Assembly: GCA_044432725.1 (NCBI GenBank)
Contig: JAWXUL010000006.1
Coordinates: 62,001 to 126,000, forward strand
Reading direction: 5' to 3'
DNA length: 64,000 bases
Origin: JAWXUK01 sp044432725
GTDB lineage: Bacteria > Bacillota > Clostridia > Oscillospirales > Oscillospiraceae
The notes beneath the pieces are model-generated. The model did not search any database. It saw only the letters and a list, made by a program, of their open reading frames with translations, and had not been told where the DNA came from. This document shows, one piece after another, positions 20,386 through 27,805 of the stretch. The position numbers were made by a program, and so were the translations under genes. How positions within the stretch are numbered: position 1 is the stretch's first letter; each line of letters begins with the position of its first letter.

Positions 20386-20789
20386 GTGCCACGCTTACCA
20401 AAGCGAGCCTGTTCCCACCCCGGATGTCCCCAACTGACAGAAGGTCGATTCTGTGAGGAACACCAGAAGCAAGAGAACAGACGTTACGAGAAATATGACA
20501 GGGACCTTGCCACTAGAAAACGATACGGCAATGCTTGGAGAAAAATCCGTGAAAGCTATGTGGCACAGCACCCTCTCTGCGAGATGTGTCAGAAAGAAGG
20601 TCGGCTGACGGCTGTGGAGGAAGTCCATCACATCTTGCCACTGGCACGAGGTGGCACACATGACCATAGTAACTTGATGCAGCCCAGGCTACCCTCTCTT
20701 GCCTTCGACAATTCACCTTGTCCCTGTGCAAATCGTGTCACTCGAAAACCTCAGCAAACGATGGTGACCGATGGGGGAAACAAGACTAA
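20386..20789 (+). pseudogene. HNH endonuclease gene split by an out-of-frame palindromic element
   Basis: HNH endonucleases beside the terminase help cut phage DNA at packaging. The first part has the zinc motif CSHPGCPQLTEGRFCEEH, the catalytic HHILPLARGG and DHSNLM. A 41-base element at 20679-20719 follows. The final conserved motif SLCKSCHS lies in another frame just after it. Removing the element gives NLMSLCKSCHS exactly, ending at 20789; with it, the frame reads through to 20817 as an unrelated tail. The GTG start at 20386 is nine bases after GGGAGG. As written, the zinc/HNH fold lacks its last Cys pair. Confidence 0.85.
20679..20719 (+). repeat. Palindromic element copy 3 (forward, 41 bp)
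   Basis: Out of frame in the HNH gene; removal restores NLMSLCKSCHS. Stem 2 is TTGCC/GACAA with one mismatch. Confidence 0.93.
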
Positions 20790-20826
20790 GGCTGTGTATT
20801 GCCCCCTCGGAGAGTAGGGGGGAACA

Positions 20827-20940
20827 CGGGGGGATTAGTCCCCCCGTGAGGGCGGTTCGGATGATTTTATTAACCTTATTTCTCCACAACGAACCGAAAT
20901 TTTCGCTCCGCAGAGTGAAAATAGCCCCCTAAGGGGGCAT
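20827..20940. repeat. Hairpin cluster before the small terminase gene (possible cos/pac region)
   Basis: Three inverted repeats lie between HNH and terS: ACGGGGGG/CCCCCCGT (about 20827-20850), a GAAATTTTC/GTGAAAAT pair (about 20897-20922) and GCCCCC/GGGGGC (about 20923-20938). The position is where cos or pac sites of HNH-terminase phages usually lie. The cleavage site itself cannot be read from sequence. Confidence 0.45.
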
Positions 20941-21069
20941 AAAATCTCTAAAATGAAATAAAAATACAACGGTGCGGGGGTCACACGCAGGTCAACGCAA
21001 TATCAAAACAGGGTATAGGAAACTATGCTCTGTTTTTTTGCCTATTTATTCAGAAACGAGGTGATTTTA

Positions 21070-21657
21070 ATGGCAGGAAACCACAATAGTGGTGGTGTGA
21101 GAGTGGGAGCGGGAAGAAAGAGAAAACCCATCGCAGAAAAGATTGCCGATGGGGAGCGGGGGCAACGTAACATGACGGTCATGCAGTTTGATGACCTTCC
21201 AAACTTGGAGGGATTGCCCATGCCGAAGCCAAATGAAATTTTATCGGATACCCAAAGAGATGGGTCTGTACTGCAAGCCACGAAATTATATGAATCCACA
21301 TGGAAATGGTTGGAGGAGCGGGGCTGTGCTGCGTTGATTTCCCCTCAACTTCTGGACAGATATGCCATGGCAACAGCAAGATGGATTCACTGCGAGGAAA
21401 CCATTTCTTCCACTGGCTATCTGGCAAAGCACCCCACCACGGGAAATGCGATTCAAAGTCCTTATGTTGCAATGAGCCAGAATTATATGGCACAGGCTAA
21501 TCGGCTGTGGACAGAGATTTTCGCCATCGTTCGTGAGAACAGTATGGGTGATTATTCAGGAATAAACCCGCAAGAGGACGTGATGGAACGGCTGATGCAA
21601 GGTGAATTGTCCCGAAGGGGCAAGAGAGGGCACCCTGGGGTGCGTGGGGGAAAGTAG
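21070..21657 (+). CDS. Phage terminase small subunit (P27 family), palindromic element near its end
   Basis: The small terminase recognises packaging sites on phage DNA. The start at 21070 (MAGNHNSGGVRVGAGRKRKP) is preceded by GAGGTGATTTTA. The family features are the basic N-terminus, LDRYAMATARWIHCEE and NSMGDYSGINPQEDVMERLM. A 45-base in-frame element (21599-21643) inserts 15 residues before the last codons. Without it the protein ends ERLMRGGK, as family members do. Since only the extreme tail is altered, function may survive. Confidence 0.82.
   Translation: MAGNHNSGGVRVGAGRKRKPIAEKIADGERGQRNMTVMQFDDLPNLEGLPMPKPNEILSDTQRDGSVLQATKLYESTWKWLEERGCAALISPQLLDRYAMATARWIHCEETISSTGYLAKHPTTGNAIQSPYVAMSQNYMAQANRLWTEIFAIVRENSMGDYSGINPQEDVMERLMQGELSRRGKRGHPGVRGGK
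21599..21643 (-). repeat. Palindromic element copy 4 (reverse, 45 bp)
   Basis: In frame at the end of the small terminase gene; removal gives ERLMRGGK and stop. Confidence 0.9.
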
Positions 21658-21666
21658 GATTTTTAT

Positions 21667-22903
21667 ATGATAATTGAAAAAAAGAAGGTTGTAGACCTGA
21701 TACCTGCGGACTACAACCAAAGAAAAGACCTGAAAGAGGGAGACCCTGAATTTGAAAAGCTGAAACGCTCCATCGAGCAATTCGGCTATGTGGATTTGGT
21801 GATTTTCAATAAGTCCACGGGAACAGTGGTGGGAGGTCACCAACGGCTGAAAGTTCTGGAAAAGCTAGGTTTTGAGGAAATCGACTGCGTTGTGGTGGAT
21901 ATGGGACTTGAACAAGAAAAGGCCCTCAACGTGGCGCTGAACAAAATCAGTGGTGATTGGGATAAGGAGAAACTCGCCTTGTTAATCACCGATTTGGAGG
22001 GGAGCGACTTTGATGTGTCCCTTACTGGTTTTGATGTGGCAGAATTGGAGGATTTATTCAAAGACAGCTTGCAAGAGGGGGTGTCTGACGATGATTTCAA
22101 CGTGGAAGAGGAACTGAAACAGCCTACCACCACAAAAATGGGAGATATTTGGTTCTTAGGCACTCACAAATTGATTTGTGGGGATAGTACCAAAGCTGAA
22201 ACTTACACTTCTCTTATGTTAGACCAAAAAGCCAATCTGGTGGTGACGGACCCTCCATACAACGTCAACTATGAGGGGTCGGCGGGCAAAATCAAGAATG
22301 ATAACATGGATAATTCCTCTTTTTATCAGTTTTTACTAGATGCCTACACCAATATGGCAGAATCTATGGCAGACGATGGGAGCATTTATGTATTTCATGC
22401 AGATACCGAGGGTTTGAACTTCAGAAAGGCATTTGCTGACGCGGGATTTTATCTTTCTGGTACTTGTATCTGGAAAAAAACAGTCCTTAGTTTTAGGTCG
22501 CTCCCCTTATCAGTGGCAGCATGAGCCCGTGTTGTTCGGTTGGAAGAAAAAAGGAAAACATCAGTGGTACACTGGTCGGAAAGAATCCACCATCTGGGAA
22601 TTTGACAAACCTAAGAAAAATGGGGAGCACCCCACCATGAAACCCATTCCTCTCATTGCTTACCCCATTCTCAATTCCAGTTTGAGCAACTGCATTGTTC
22701 TCGACCCCTTTGGAGGAAGTGGCTCGACAATGATGGCTTGCGAGCAAACCAAACGGATTTGTCGCACCATAGAATTGGACGAAAAATTTTGTGATGTGAT
22801 TGTGAAAAGGTACATTGAACAGGTGGGGACAGCCGATGGGGTGACAGTGCAACGTGATGGGCTGACCTATCAATTTTCGGAGGTGGAAGTAAAAGAAGAG
22901 TAG
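21667..22903 (+). pseudogene. ParB-like nuclease/DNA methyltransferase fusion, frameshifted
   Basis: The N-terminal ParB/sulfiredoxin-like domain (IPADYNQRKDLKEGD, then VVGGHQRLKVLEKLG) is followed by a DNA methyltransferase with DPPYNVNYEG (catalytic DPPY, near nt 22249) and a C-terminal SAM motif LDPFGGSGSTMMACEQ. Phage proteins of this type methylate phage DNA against restriction. A run of seven A at 22474-22480 has one base too many: the frame ends at 22524, while QSLVLGRSPYQWQHEP continues in the next frame to 22903. Corrected length is about 410 residues. A homopolymer indel could be reversible or a sequencing error. Confidence 0.82.
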
Positions 22904-22941
22904 TCCGGTTTTTACCAGTACTACTCTCAAAGTGGTGTATC

Positions 22942-23181
22942 TTAAAAGTCGTGACATACACCTGTAGAAATGCCATTATTGTTCAAAATAGTGATGATTT
23001 CGTCTACGAGCAAAAAATCATCTGGGTCAATTTCTTGTTTCTGAAACAGTTCTTGGATTTCATTTAAGACAGAAACTGCTTTATTATCCACCATTGCTTC
23101 ATAATCTGGGGTATTCTCGCTTAAATAATCAAAAATATATTTTCCCAGTGCTTGATGTATTAATTCTTCCTTAATTGTCAT
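22942..23181 (-). CDS. Small hypothetical protein divergent from the XRE regulator
   Basis: The protein is 79 residues, starting MTIKEELIHQALGKY behind AAGGAG on the minus strand; acidic and helical. Not recognised. It is divergent from the XRE gene at 23275, the arrangement of a repressor and its partner or antitoxin-like pair, in the middle of otherwise plus-strand phage genes. The shared upstream region holds an inverted repeat that could be the operator. Confidence 0.6.
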   Translation of the reverse strand: MTIKEELIHQALGKYIFDYLSENTPDYEAMVDNKAVSVLNEIQELFQKQEIDPDDFLLVDEIITILNNNGISTGVCHDF

Positions 23182-23192
23182 ACTATTTTCTC

Positions 23193-23266
23193 CTTTGTCT
23201 TGTTCACAGGACGTTATTCTTTCGATATTAGGATACAATAGTTTTGTCCGATTGTCAAGACAAAAG
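23193..23266. promoter_or_regulatory. Divergent control region with inverted TTGTCTTG/CAAGACAA
   Basis: TTTGTCTTG (from 23194) and CAAGACAAA (from 23256) form inverted arms about 55 bases apart, between the minus-strand small gene and the XRE gene. They may be operator half-sites for the XRE protein. The repeat also includes parts of both ribosome sites, so some symmetry is expected by chance. Confidence 0.4.
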
Positions 23267-23274
23267 GAGATATT

Positions 23275-23526
23275 ATGAAGAAAAATAAATCTAAGGAGCA
23301 ATTAAACCTTATTGGTGAAAATATTGCCCTTGCTCGCAAAAAAGCAAAAATGAGCCAGCAAAAACTTTCGGAATTACTAGAATTAGAGCCTGTTTATGTG
23401 TGTCGAGGTTCTATTTCACGAATTGAGCATGGAGAACGAGCAATCACTGATATTGAAATTAAGGCAATCGCAAAAATCCTAAAGTGTAGTCCCAACGATT
23501 TATTTGGTTGGGAGAATGATGGATAA
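23275..23526 (+). CDS. XRE-family helix-turn-helix transcriptional regulator
   Basis: This 83-residue protein is almost only a Cro/C1-type HTH: NIALARKKAKMSQQKLSELL, then GSISRIEHGERAITDIEIKA and CSPNDLFGW. It follows AAAAGGAGATATT. It could be a remnant of the lysogeny control module moved into the late region, or the repressor of its divergent neighbour. Confidence 0.85.
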   Translation: MKKNKSKEQLNLIGENIALARKKAKMSQQKLSELLELEPVYVCRGSISRIEHGERAITDIEIKAIAKILKCSPNDLFGWENDG

Positions 23527-23666
23527 ACCCAGTCTGACTGATGTAGTTAGGCTGGGTTTTGTCATGCCCAAATACAAAATACATCTCTTGTGTACTACTC
23601 ACAAAGAAAAGACGAATCATTGGACTACTTTTTCACTAAAATCCGTCTTTTTCAGCACAGATTAGC

Positions 23667-23695
23667 TTGCTTATACTACAGTTCAATGGTAATAT
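23667..23695 (+). promoter_or_regulatory. Prophage promoter TTGCTT-N17-TAATAT
   Basis: TTGCTT (23667-23672) and TAATAT (23690-23695) are 17 bases apart and share the GGTAATAT context with promoters at 7246, 25279 and 26954. It drives the 23794 gene. Confidence 0.7.
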
Positions 23696-23730
23696 GTAGC
23701 ACAAGCCAAAGGAAAACGGCAAAATTTGAA

Positions 23731-23738
23731 AAGGGGGA
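23731..23738 (+). promoter_or_regulatory. Ribosome binding site separated from its start codon by a palindromic element
   Basis: AAGGGGGA lies 55 bases before ATG 23794 because a 43-base element (23743-23785) sits between them. Without the element the gap would be about 12 bases, near normal. With it, translation would be weak unless the hairpins bring the site close to the start. Confidence 0.55.
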
Positions 23739-23742
23739 CGGT

Positions 23743-23785
23743 GTACCCCAGGGCATCTTCTCTTGCCCTGCGGGCAATTCACCTA
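23743..23785 (+). repeat. Palindromic element copy 5 (forward, 43 bp)
   Basis: Lies between the ribosome site (23731) and start codon (23794). Tail CACCTA instead of CACCTT. Confidence 0.88.
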
Positions 23786-23793
23786 GACTATTT

Positions 23794-24717
23794 ATGGAAG
23801 TACGTTTTAACTTAAATGGTGCTGAACGCAAAAAACTGGTACGTGTGATGGGTGAAATTTTGGAGGTCAAGCCAAAATATCTGGCAATGCCAACCACCAA
23901 CTTTATGGTGGACTACTTTTTGGTGGATAAAGAGGGAACAGTCAGCTTCCCTGATGATTCCAACCGAGAAGACAAGGTGAATTGCCGTCAGGCAAGAGAG
24001 GGTACCCTGGGGTATGTGGAATACCTTTTTGAATATCTCGCAGAAGAGGGCTACCTCCCAAGCGATGGAGCTTTTGAATTACCAGAGCTTGAAACAGAGG
24101 TACTTTTGGAGGAACAGGAGGTAGAAGAGCCAGAGGATTTCGCCGTGGGCTTGGTGATTGAACTCCCACAGGAGCAATTCACCGAGAAAAGTCTACTGAA
24201 TCTCCAGAATCTCCTCCAAGCGAAAGGGACTTTGATTAAAAAGGCTCTGGGAGTGCCAGACCTCCCCATTGTAGTGGACAAGGTGAATTGCGAAGCAAGA
24301 GAGGGCAGCCTGGGCTGTGAGGAAAAGGTTTACTTCCCTTGGTTTCCTTTTGGGGTGACGGAGGAGCAACTGAGTACGGACTGCATGTTCATCACCCTGA
24401 TTTGCCAAATGGCACAATATCAAAAGCGAATCAGAGTCAAAGAGAGACTTGTGACCAACGAAAAATACACCTTTCGATGTTTCCTCCTGCGATTGGGATT
24501 CATTGGGGAGTCTTGTAAGACAGAAGGTCAAATCCTGCTCCAGAACTTTCATGGCTCATCGGCTTTTCGAGGGCGAGAATACCTTTTGAAACTGTACAAA
24601 GGGACAGAAATTTTTTGTACCTTCACAGCCCCCACACCTACCAAAGCAGAGGAAATTGCCCTCCAACTTGCCCAAGAAAACGAGAGCGAATACTGCGAAT
24701 TAAGTGAGGTGGTCTAA
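23794..24717 (+). CDS. Phage 'virulence protein'-type hypothetical with two in-frame palindromic inserts
   Basis: The start at 23794 (MEVRFNLNGAERKKLVRVMG) fits a family often annotated as virulence protein in Clostridia phages. Conserved parts are PTTNFMVDYFLVDKEGTVSF, LVIELPQEQF with LLQAKGTLIKKALG, and YFPWFPFG to FRCFLLRLGFIGES. Elements at 23974-24015 (42 bases) and 24280-24318 (39 bases) add 14 and 13 residues in frame. A third element separates the gene from its ribosome site. Total 307 residues, about 280 without inserts. Function is unknown. It shares the FRCFLLRLGFIG signature with the amidoligase C-terminus family. Confidence 0.72.
   Translation: MEVRFNLNGAERKKLVRVMGEILEVKPKYLAMPTTNFMVDYFLVDKEGTVSFPDDSNREDKVNCRQAREGTLGYVEYLFEYLAEEGYLPSDGAFELPELETEVLLEEQEVEEPEDFAVGLVIELPQEQFTEKSLLNLQNLLQAKGTLIKKALGVPDLPIVVDKVNCEAREGSLGCEEKVYFPWFPFGVTEEQLSTDCMFITLICQMAQYQKRIRVKERLVTNEKYTFRCFLLRLGFIGESCKTEGQILLQNFHGSSAFRGREYLLKLYKGTEIFCTFTAPTPTKAEEIALQLAQENESEYCELSEVV
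23974..24015 (-). repeat. Palindromic element copy 6 (reverse, 42 bp)
   Basis: In frame in the 23794 gene; removal gives NREDVEYLFEYL. Stem 2 TTGCC/GGCAA. Confidence 0.9.
24280..24318 (-). repeat. Palindromic element copy 7 (reverse, 39 bp)
   Basis: The shortest full copy: stem 2 only TTGC/GCAA. In frame in the 23794 gene; removal gives VVDEEKVYFPW. Confidence 0.9.
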
Positions 24718-24718
24718 A

Positions 24719-24973
24719 ATGGAATATATCCCCAAAGAAATGTTGGACATTCTCAGAGCCGAACATCCCACTGGCTGTCGAGTGAAACTTGTGAAAATGG
24801 ATGATTGCCAAGCCCCTCCGAAAGGAACAGAGGGAACAGTCCTCGGAGTGGACGATATTGGTAGCATTAAAGTGGCATGGGATTCTGGTGGTCACCTCAG
24901 TGTGGTCTATGGAGAAGACCGATGCATTCGGCTCGACCCAGTACACCCCAGGGTGCCCTCTCTTGCCCCCTAA
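24719..24973 (+). CDS. DUF4314 family small phage protein, 3' end altered by a palindromic element
   Basis: DUF4314 proteins are small beta-barrel phage proteins of unknown role. Here VKLVKMDDCQAPPKGTEGTV and SVVYGEDRCIRL are typical. The start is ATG 24719. The gene should end just after RLD, but a 50-base element at 24941-24990 intervenes and the frame stops inside its second hairpin (TAA at 24971). About 10 residues of the product come from the element. The fold is probably unaffected. The element also covers the start of the next gene. Confidence 0.75.
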   Translation: MEYIPKEMLDILRAEHPTGCRVKLVKMDDCQAPPKGTEGTVLGVDDIGSIKVAWDSGGHLSVVYGEDRCIRLDPVHPRVPSLAP

Positions 24974-24990
24974 AGGGGGCAATTCACCTT
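24941..24990 (+). repeat. Palindromic element copy 8 (forward, 50 bp)
   Basis: The longest copy, with stem 2 TTGCCCCC/GGGGGCAA and a few extra bases at the left end. At the DUF4314 stop and the next gene's start. Confidence 0.9.
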
Positions 24991-25156
24991 GACAACCATC
25001 TGCTATCGACAAAAGACCCAATGGGAATCAAGGGAAGAGGCAAAGGAGTTCTTCCTTCAAGGACTTTTTGAAACAATGGGTGCTGAACATGAGAGATATG
25101 CCAAAATCTACTATGAATTGGTGCAAGGGAAGTCTGTAGCCACTGATGAGGAATGA
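24989..25156 (+). CDS. Small phage protein whose start codon was replaced by element sequence
   Basis: The frame TTICYRQKTQWESREEAKEFF to YYELVQGKSVATDEE (about 55 residues) resembles the small protein that often follows DUF4314 in phages, with a REEAKEFFLQG-type helix. The only start now is TTG at 24989, formed by the last TT of the element and the following G. Deleting most of the element would create an overlapping ATGA between the two genes. There is no good ribosome site at the present start. Function unknown. Confidence 0.55.
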   Translation: MTTICYRQKTQWESREEAKEFFLQGLFETMGAEHERYAKIYYELVQGKSVATDEE

Positions 25157-25250
25157 GCACCCCTACCAAGTGGCAATCTCCTGCAAACGAAGGCAAGGGA
25201 ATCACTAGATAGTGTACCTTTGTCAGAAATACACATATTTAAGCACTAAA

Positions 25251-25307
25251 CATTGTGTACATTATGCTCTGAATTGACTTGCTATACTCCCCTTATGATG
25301 GTAATAT
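25251..25307 (+). promoter_or_regulatory. Prophage promoter TTGCTA-N17-TAATAT with upstream CATTGTGTAC box
   Basis: TTGCTA (25279-25284) and TAATAT (25302-25307) have a 17-base spacer. CATTGTGTAC (25251-25260) lies upstream, as at 26925, suggesting a shared regulator site. It drives the amidoligase gene. Confidence 0.75.
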
Positions 25308-25649
25308 GAAAATACGAAAAGGAACACGAAAAACAAAAAAACAACCATCAAAAAGGAGAAAAGAATATGTTTACAACACAATTTGGAATCGAAATCGAAA
25401 TGACGGGGATTACCCGCAAGGAAGCCGCCCAAGCAATCGGGGATTACCTCGGCGGGCGAGTGAGCAACATTGGAGGGAGCTACGGAACCTACCACATCAC
25501 AAACGAAGTAGACGGACAAAAGAGTGAAATCTGGAAGGTTATGTAGAAGCAGCATTCGCCCCCAAAAGAAACAAGGAGGGCAAACGGACAACGCAAGCCG
25601 AGAATACAGCGCCCCAGTGGTCAGCCCAATCCTTACCTACGAGCAAGAG

Positions 25650-25694
25650 GAGGTGAATTTTTGCGAAGCAAAAAGAGAGGCTACCCTGGGGTGC
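25650..25694 (-). repeat. Palindromic element copy 9 (reverse, 45 bp)
   Basis: In frame in the amidoligase gene; removal gives TYEQEIEDLQEI. End base C instead of T (CACCTC read forward). Confidence 0.9.
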
Positions 25695-26120
25695 ATTGAG
25701 GACTTGCAAGAGATTGTTCGGCATTTGAGAAAGGCAGGGGCCTTCACCAACAGCGGTTGCGGAATCCACATTCACTGCGACGGAGCAGGGCACACACCCC
25801 AAACAATCCGAAACTTCATCAACATTGTGGCAAGCAAGAACGACCTTTTTTACAAAGCACTTCAAATTGACCCACAACGAGCTCGCTTTTGCAAAAAGAT
25901 GGACAGCGACTTGGTTGGAAAGATGAACATGAAAAAGCCCACCACCTTGAAAAAAATCGAGGACATTTGGTACGAGGGCTACCAAGGGGCAAGAGCCACC
26001 CACTACCACAACAGCAGATACCACTTTTTGAACCTCCACAGCTTTTTCAACGGATGCGGAACAGTTGAACTCAGAGGATTCAACAGCATCCTCCACGCAG
26101 GCAAGATTCGAAGCTACCTA

Positions 26121-26162
26121 GCACCCCAGGGTACCTTCTCTTGCCTATCGGCAATTCACCTT
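26121..26162 (+). repeat. Palindromic element copy 10 (forward, 42 bp)
   Basis: In frame in the amidoligase gene; removal gives RSYLVLALALNN. Confidence 0.9.
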
Positions 26163-26396
26163 GTCCTTGCCTTGGCCCTCAACAACCAAGCACTCACCCA
26201 AAAATCGGCAAGCAGCAAAAAAACCCAAATCGAAAAGGTCAAATTCGCAATGAGAACCTGAGCTCAACCCAATTTGGATTTATGGAGAAGAGTTCAAAAA
26301 TTGCAGAGTTATGGGAACCCAAAAAGTCCCCAGACTTTTTGGGAGAGGAGGAGCAACGAAATGTAGTGACACCCAACGAAAGGAGGGGGGAACGGA

Positions 26397-26984
26397 ATGA
26401 AGTTTGCGACGACGACGCAGCCCACCTTGACGGCTCAGCGGCTTGGAGATTTGGAAACCCTAACGGCTAACCTACATAGGCAACCACCCCCACAGCGGGG
26501 GTGGGAAAGGGAATGGCAAAAAAGGGGGCAACACAGCCCCCAACGTAGCGAGAGAAAAAATACTGGGGGCGAGTACCCCACGGCAAAACCAACGGCAACG
26601 TGGGGCAACGTGTCCCCAAATGCGAAAAGGCAACTGGTGGCAACCCCCGGTGGGGCAACCCCAGAGCCAGTGGTGGCAACCCCCGGAGGGGCAACCCCCA
26701 GAAGCCAGTGGTGGCAACCCCTCGGTGGGGCAAACCCAAGCCATCGGTGGCAACGTGTTCCCCAACGTGGCGAGGGAAAAACCTCTGGTGCAAACTCCCC
26801 CAAGGGAAAGCCAAGCCAACGTGGGGCAACACAGCCCCTAGCAATCGGTGGCAACAGCCCATCAGCAAGCCACAGCCATTCCCATGCCATATTGTGTGCA
26901 AAAGTCACACAAACACAGTGGAATCATTGTGTACTATATAACTTCAAATTAGCTTGCTATCCTCCCTCTTTGATGGTAATATGA
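26397..26984 (+). CDS. Uncertain reading frame over a GC-rich repeat region
   Basis: ATG 26397 overlaps the amidoligase stop (ATGA) and follows GGAGGGGGGA. The first 35 residues (MKFATTTQPTLTAQRLGDLE) look like a real phage protein start. From about residue 40 the product is low-complexity (GGATPEPVVATPGGATP) because the DNA is an array of hairpins, and its last part runs over the next promoter. Probably a short gene whose rest was replaced or expanded by repeats. Confidence 0.3.
   Translation: MKFATTTQPTLTAQRLGDLETLTANLHRQPPPQRGWEREWQKRGQHSPQRSERKNTGGEYPTAKPTATWGNVSPNAKRQLVATPGGATPEPVVATPGGATPRSQWWQPLGGANPSHRWQRVPQRGEGKTSGANSPKGKPSQRGATQPLAIGGNSPSASHSHSHAILCAKVTQTQWNHCVLYNFKLACYPPSLMVI
26480..26850. 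repeat. Array of GC-rich imperfect hairpin repeats
   Basis: Repeated GTGGCAACCCC-type units (at about 26637, 26673, 26711 and 26746) alternate with CCCCCGG(T/A)GGGG inversions. Related hairpins ACCCCC/GGGGGT (about 26487) and GGGGGC/GCCCCC (about 26524) precede them. Repeat spacing is about 36-38 bases and copies are imperfect. It differs in sequence from the two-hairpin palindromic family. Confidence 0.6.
26925..26982 (+). promoter_or_regulatory. Prophage promoter TTGCTA-N17-TAATAT with upstream CATTGTGTAC box
   Basis: TTGCTA (26954-26959) and TAATAT (26977-26982) have a 17-base spacer, and CATTGTGTAC is at 26925-26934. It is nearly the same module as at 25251 and drives the gene at 27029. 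Confidence 0.75.
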
Positions 26985-27028
26985 CACTACCTTAAGCAAA
27001 GGAAACAAAAAACGAGGAGGACAACACC

Positions 27029-27277
27029 ATGATGAGGTGAATTGGCGACAGCCAAGAGAGAACACCCTGGGGTGCCAAACAAGAACACGCACGTTACACA
27101 AGCCCAGCTTACCTCAGCAAGTACAGCACGAGCTGACCTTGCCATCAAGATGGCACTGAACAACCACAACCGAGGGAAAGCAAAATCCTGATATTGGAGG
27201 ACGGCAATTTGGTCGTAGCCCCAAACAAGGTGGCAAACAAGCTGATTGCACTAGGCTACGAGAAAATGCATGACTAA
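27029..27277 (+). pseudogene. Small phage protein broken by a palindromic element and two frameshifts
   Basis: ATG 27029 follows GAGGAGG. Removing the 42-base element at 27034-27075 and allowing one-base corrections near 27133 and 27192 gives about 69 residues: IKQEHARYTSPAYLSKYST, RADLAIKMALNNHNRGKAK, then ILILEDGNLVVAPNKV to a stop at 27277. The ending resembles small phage proteins with a LEDGNxVVAPNKVA motif near amidoligase and GGCT genes. With the element in place, translation stops at a TGA inside it after three codons. Function unknown. Confidence 0.5.
27034..27075 (-). repeat. Palindromic element copy 11 (reverse, 42 bp)
   Basis: Two codons after the start of the 27029 gene; reading through it meets TGA. 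Stem 2 TTGGC/GCCAA. Confidence 0.88.
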
Positions 27278-27311
27278 CTTTCGGACATTTAAAATTCAGG
27301 AGGAAAAACCA

Positions 27312-27805
27312 ATGAAAAAACGAATTTATCTAGCCTACGGCTCGAATATGAACCTGCCACAAATGGCAATGCGGTGTACCCCAGGGCATCCCTCTCTTGC
27401 TCCTTCGTCGCAATTCACCTTGACCCAACAGCAAAAACTATGGGGTCAACAGTAGTAGATGGTTACCAACTTTTATTTAGGGGCAACCCACGGAGTGCCG
27501 TTGCCACCATTGAACCTAGCGAGGGGGCGAAAGTGCCAGCCCTCCTTTGGGAAATCAAAGCCAAAGACGAGGTGGCACTGGACAAATACGAAGGCTACCC
27601 CTTCTTTTACGAGAAAGAAACCTTAGAAGTGGAACTGGATGGCAAAAAAGTCAAGGCAATGGTCTACATTATGACCGAAGGGCACCGATTGGGTTCGCCA
27701 AACTGCCATTATTACAGCACCATCTTGGAAGGCTACCAATCAGCAGGCTTCGACCCCCAGATCCTCAAAGAGGGGGTGGCGAAAAGTGGTGGCAAATTTG
27801 AATGA
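27312..27805 (+). pseudogene. Gamma-glutamylcyclotransferase-like (GGCT/AIG2) protein interrupted by a palindromic element
   Basis: The GGCT fold is shown by RIYLAYGSNMNLPQM (substrate loop YGSN), GYQLLFRG, ALLWEIKAKDEVALDKYEGYP (catalytic Glu region) and YYSTILEGY. A 46-base element (27376-27421) splits MRC from PTAKTMGSTVVDGYQL. Its length shifts the frame, and the downstream half is open as a separate frame. Simple removal leaves one base too many unless the G after the element is counted with it. These genes accompany amidoligases, suggesting a shared peptide or polyamine modification pathway. Confidence 0.75.
27376..27421 (+). repeat. Palindromic element copy 12 (forward, 46 bp)
   Basis: Splits the GGCT gene between MRC and PTAKT; stem 2 has internal mismatches. 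Confidence 0.88.

Larger units (their letters stand above)
25367..26400 (+). pseudogene. Phage amidoligase-family enzyme broken by frameshifts, with two palindromic inserts
   Basis: Amidoligases (ATP-grasp-like, glutamine-synthetase fold) form amide bonds and are frequent in Clostridia phages. The N-terminus MFTTQFGIEIEMTGITRKEA, VVSPILTYE, NSGCGIHIHCDGAGHTPQTI, NSRYHFLNLHSF and NNQALTQKSAS identify the family. Frame breaks occur at 25541-25552 (after EIWKVM) and at 26260-26263 (FAMRT to WLNPIWIYGEEFK). Two in-frame elements sit at 25650-25694 and 26121-26162; removing them rejoins TYEQEIEDLQEI and IRSYLVLALAL. The gene starts behind AAAAGGAG and ends overlapping ATG 26397. It is inactive as written. 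Confidence 0.8.

Noticed and set aside
26418..26428. CCACCTTGACG as a further element copy
   Set aside because: Only the CACCTTG end matches; no stem 1, linker or stem 2 is present.
26435..26908. Long minus-strand and alternative plus-strand reading frames over the GC-rich array
   Set aside because: All frames are open only because the repeat array is GC-rich and low-complexity; products are repetitive and match no family.
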